Assembly: GCA_032718475.1 (NCBI GenBank)
Contig: JAUCBJ010005313.1
Coordinates: 1-25,182, forward strand
Length of the DNA stretch: 25,182 nt
Direction: 5' to 3'
DNA from: Nemertoderma westbladi
Taxonomy: Eukaryota; Xenacoelomorpha; Nemertodermatida; Nemertodermatidae
The stretch's first letter is position 1. Each line of letters starts with the position of its first letter. Of this stretch, positions 22,283 to 25,182 are shown piece after piece. Under the pieces are notes generated by a model. That model was not told the origin of the DNA and did not search any database. It saw nothing but the letters and a program-made list of their open reading frames with translations. Position numbers and translations under genes: made by a program.

Positions 22283-22532
22283 CATACTTCCAGATGTACC
22301 ACCACCTCCTTGTAAACCACAAAGTAATTTATTAATAATTGTCATTCCTTTGATGTTTATCTGAACATCGTCCTGGTAAAGCAACTCGAACACATTTACC
22401 AGGAGTTTCTGTCCGCATTTCGTATCATATTGGACTATACTAGACATCAGATCGTGGCAATGGCCTCTAACATTGTCGCCGGCTTCAACTAGTAGATGGA
22501 GAATGAGTTTCACTGCAGAATTCCGAACCAAC
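22283..22532 (-). CDS. FHOD: FHOD-family formin, FH3 exon 2 (armadillo-like repeats)
   Basis: This 250-nt exon follows the acceptor AATGCAG (ending 22533) and stops at the donor GTATG|GTAAGT (22283/22282). Its first base G completes the AG left by the previous exon (AGG, Arg). The peptide then reads LVRNSAVKLILHLLVEAG, a long helical section QKLLVNVFELLYQDDVQINI and NKLLCGLQGGGG. This fits the part of FHOD FH3 with 'FRLVVKTALKLLLVFVEY...MTLVNKTLSGL' in vertebrates (recalled). It closes on a complete codon, so the intron after it is phase 0. The FH3 region folds as armadillo-like helices and in formins binds the C-terminal DAD to hold the protein inactive. A glycine-rich spot near the 3' end may be a small local insertion. 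Confidence 0.92.
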
Positions 22533-24039
22533 CTGCATTGAATTAATATACAATTGTTTGGTATTTTATTTCTATGGAAATGGCAGGCCTCGACCCTTAT
22601 AATATTGATCTAACTTATTATTAAACGCAACAAACAATCTATCCTTGACAATTTGAGGATTCGGACATTACAGTTGTTTTTTACAAACTGCAAAAAAAAA
22701 TATAATCTTAAAATCATGTAAAACAACACAACTTCAATCAGAGTAAACAATATAATTTGAACGAACAGAATTGGAAACATTTTTCAGCGAGGTTGCCAAC
22801 AACTATTCTGTAGAAGTCTCCAGTACCAATTAGCATATTATATTGCCATATTTAACAAACACAGAAAAGTGGCTAACATCGGAAATGTGGGGCGACCGAC
22901 GAAAGTAAGATAGGTTAGCATACAGGTACCACTAACCCAATCGGTGCGTCTGTTGCTCTGTCGATCTGTTGTGTTCAATTTTAAACGTTAATAACTTAGT
23001 CAAATCTTAATGAATTCTATCCAAACTTGGTACACATGTAGTCTGGCAAAAGTTAAGAAATTTTCCACGTTGAATTTCCGTGTGGCCTTCGAGAAGCTAA
23101 GATAATAGCAGTTAATTAGATAATTAAGTTGATTAGAGTAAAAACAGCAATTTCAACCTGCCTCTTAAAGGATATTAATTATTTTCTAGTATAAGATTTA
23201 AATAATTATACTTAAAAATTATACAACTGTATTCCCCATACCCTATTCCATTATAGTTTTAAATTAGTTTAAGAGATTTGCTTTAAGAAATGTGTTTTTA
23301 ATTGATCTAAACGTAATTAAGTTAAAATGCATTCCTCATACTTCCAGCTCCATCATTCCTTGGCATTCTTGATATTGCCTATTAGATGGGAACCAGTCCA
23401 ATCATCTCACCACTACTTGGCAAAGGGTAATTACATCTATAGGACATGAGGCAGGCACTAGTGTAACTAATGAGCCAGCTTTTTGCAAGATAAAGCATCT
23501 TGCAAAATGATAGGCGGATATTTCAGTATCAATACTATCGGCATAAGGTAAGTTTAATTACTTTTTACAAATAAGAGTGAAAATTCACTTTTCATGGAAA
23601 AAATTTAAGTCTCTTTACTTTCAACGGCGACAAACAAAACAAAAAAGATACATATACAGTACCAAGGCAACAAATAATTGTATAATACTCATCACAAAGC
23701 CCGCGGTCAACGGGCCACAGCTGGATTACAAGTGATTTTCTACACTACATGGTTGATTTTAAATGAATCTATGGTTTCTATGAAGCATACGATAAAAAAT
23801 ACTTCTCTAAAAACCGTGCCTCCGCAAAACCTATTTAACCACGTGTATGAAACTCATATAGTTGCAACATAATTCAGTTTCATTATTCAGCACTAAGCAG
23901 GACACGTCATGTTTTTGGCGAAGAAAAAAGCCAGTCGAAATTAACCAATTATCACTATGGAATTTATGGAATTTTTTTGCAGACGATACATAAACTGTAA
24001 ACAGACTAGTCAGACTGTATTCATTCTCGCATCTCTAAC
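22533..24039 (-). other. Formin intron between the first two visible exons (1,507 bases)
   Basis: The donor is GTTAGA and the acceptor AATGCAG; the intron is phase 2. Its centre is filled by a copy of the dispersed repeat also found at 282-1090. The remainder, about 23576-24039 and 22533-22888, shows no recognisable element. Confidence 0.85.
22889..23575 (+). repeat. Dispersed repeat, copy 2 (in the formin intron)
   Basis: The second copy, shorter than copy 1 by deletions, lies antisense to the formin gene. Both copies end with the same ATCGGCATAAGGTAAGTTT, which looks like a splice donor on the plus strand. Confidence 0.88.
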
Positions 24040-24350
24040 CTGTATATACTACCAACGGCACAATACACCCACTGTAGACATGTGTTACTCTTAGCAACGG
24101 CCAGCATGGTCGTAGGATGGTCTAACAACTGAGCTAGGGCCCGTAAAGAGTAGGTCTGAGTGTTGTGGTCGGAGCTGGAAGATCCAATGTCAACCAGGTG
24201 ATCCACACCATTAAGGTTAATAAACTCCTCAGCTATGCTGTGGTTGTGCTCGAACGTGTTCCTTATAGTGAACAACAACTTCCTCAGTTCTCTGTCCCGA
24301 GAACTGCACAAACTTTTAATGATATCTCGCGCAGTTTTTCTGCTATCCAT
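24040..24350 (-). CDS. FHOD: FHOD-family formin, first visible exon (start of the FH3 domain); 5' end uncertain
   Basis: This exon ends at the donor ATACAG|GTTAGA (24040/24039), leaving AG of a split Arg codon. The translation from the ATG at 24350-24348 begins MDSRKTARDIIKSL and continues RDRELRKLLFTIRNTF, EEFINLNGVDHLVDIG, YSLRALAQLL and LQWVYCAVGSIYR. This is the start of the FHOD armadillo-like region, close to vertebrate 'GRDLRRALFSLKQIF...YILRALGQIM...IQWLYTLIGS' (recalled). An in-frame TAA lies just upstream (24359-24357), so either translation starts at 24350 or the exon begins at an acceptor-like TAG/CAG at 24345-24340. That acceptor lacks a pyrimidine tract. The GTPase-binding-like N-terminal domain that normally precedes FH3 is not seen here and would lie upstream, outside the window, or be absent. 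Confidence 0.88.
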
Positions 24351-24460
24351 TATCAATTATTCATATTATCTTAAATAGTAAACACATAGCATATATCGTT
24401 AGTTTTTATTGTTTGTGTATGTTGCTAGACGATTAACAGGTTAATGCTAGAAAATTTGTC

Positions 24461-24543
24461 ATTCTTTACTGCCGTAAAACTATTATGATATATATATTCC
24501 TTAGGAATATATATATCATAATAGTTTTACGGCAGTAAAGAAT
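24461..24543. repeat. Perfect palindrome, 41-bp arms, 1-base spacer
   Basis: 24461-24501 and 24503-24543 are exact reverse complements, with a single T (24502) between them. The arms contain both ordinary sequence (TACTGCCGTAAAAC) and an AT-rich inner part, so it is not just an AT microsatellite. It lies about 110 bases upstream of the first visible formin exon. Confidence 0.97.
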
Positions 24544-24545
24544 CA

Positions 24546-24572
24546 TTTATCACCAAGGACCTTGGTGATAAA
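24546..24572. repeat. Second perfect palindrome, 13-bp arms, 1-base spacer
   Basis: TTTATCACCAAGG, A, then its exact reverse complement. It starts two bases after the larger palindrome ends. Confidence 0.97.
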
Positions 24573-24917
24573 ATTAAAGTATGTCAACTGATGAAAAACT
24601 ACAGAAGCGGTAACAAATAACAAACCAACAGCATGCAAAAGTCACTAAATAAGAAAATCAGAAAAAAATTATTACAGTACCGTACAACAATAATCAGGAA
24701 ATAGTTTTATCATTTCGAAAAAATATACATAATGCAAAAATGTCAACATTAATTAAAAACAAAGAAAGGGCTGTAACATAATTGAATTCCATAAATCTTC
24801 CTTTAACAACTATCGTACGATAATTAAAATGAGAGAAGAAGTGAATAATACAGGCATATAAATATTACTTGTAGTGTATGTGGAACACCCACGATACAAT
24901 AACAATGTAAATTCTAG

Positions 24918-25179
24918 GCTGAGAGGCAAGAATTAGCTAAATTGGACGAGTTGCTTGAACCAATCCAGGCTTTAGTATACAGACTGAGCCATATACCAAA
25001 GAGTCGTCTATCTCTACAGTCTGACCTTTTATGTGTCACGGTCGGCAGACTTAAAGGAAAACATACATTGCCTAAACCTGTTGAGCAACACACCGAATCC
25101 TGATTAGTTCGAATTGAGAAGCAGATTAATGAACATCAAATGGAAGGAATAATAACAGGGGCGGTTCATCAGCCGCTCT
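24918..25179 (+). pseudogene. Decayed coding segment, family not recognised
   Basis: From an acceptor-like TTCTAG (ending 24917) one plus-strand frame runs 61 codons (ELAKLDELLEPIQALVYRL, LSLQSDLLCVTVGRLKG, LPKPVEQHTES), meets TGA at 25101-25103 and then stays open in the same frame for 24 more codons (LVRIEKQINEHQMEGIITG) to TGA 25177-25179. The Leu/Glu/Lys-rich helical composition looks protein-like, and TGG to TGA would explain the stop. It may be a fragment of a mobile-element protein or a host gene remnant. I cannot name it. Confidence 0.4.
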
Positions 25180-25182
25180 GAT

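Noticed and set aside
1-25182. tRNA or rRNA genes
   Set aside because: No cloverleaf with T-loop consensus or rRNA-like conserved block was noticed on either strand. A dedicated scan was not possible.

Overview
The window is AT-rich invertebrate metazoan DNA. It has spliced genes with GT-AG introns, LINE relics, microsatellites and several poly-G/poly-C tracts of 19-28 bases. No bacterial or organellar feature was seen. The phylum cannot be fixed from this sequence. The relic LINE tail (LRFAGHC...LWQPHG) is of a type I associate with cnidarians and other marine invertebrates, but that is only a hint.

One gene dominates: an FHOD-family formin (FH1/FH2 domain protein) on the minus strand. Four exons are visible, in transcript order 24350-24040, 22532-22283, 21777-21555 and 17506-4203. 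Their splice phases fit exactly (2/1, 0/0, 1/2). The spliced frame is 14,088 nt, or 4,695 residues if translation starts at 24350. The first three exons encode the armadillo-like FH3 (DID) region. The fourth is a single uninterrupted coding exon of 13.3 kb. It holds an extraordinarily long, mostly low-complexity middle region, then FH1, FH2 and a C-terminal autoregulatory (DAD-like) tail. From memory, vertebrate FHOD1 and FHOD3 are about 1,200-1,400 residues, so this protein is more than three times longer. The extra length contains two internal repeat families. One is a run of about 11-12 helix-plus-'RKMS' repeats; the other is five 'SFGSVADL' repeats.

Layout: 1-4202 is the 3' flank of the formin gene, with a dispersed repeat copy (282-1090), a G28 tract, a 24-bp inverted-repeat pair, a 46-bp tandem repeat and a candidate poly(A) signal. 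4203-17506 is the giant exon. 17507-21554 is the third visible intron, which collects mobile-element debris: two LINE relics, a (GGACCC)25 array, a poly-G-capped inverted-repeat element and a 21-bp inverted-repeat bracket. 21555-24350 holds the three FH3 exons and two introns, one of which carries the second copy of the dispersed repeat. 24351-25182 lies upstream of the first visible exon. It has a perfect 41-bp-arm palindrome beside a second perfect palindrome, and a decayed plus-strand coding segment I could not identify.

The most unusual content is the giant repeat-bearing formin exon and the twin perfect palindromes. No multi-gene system is visible.
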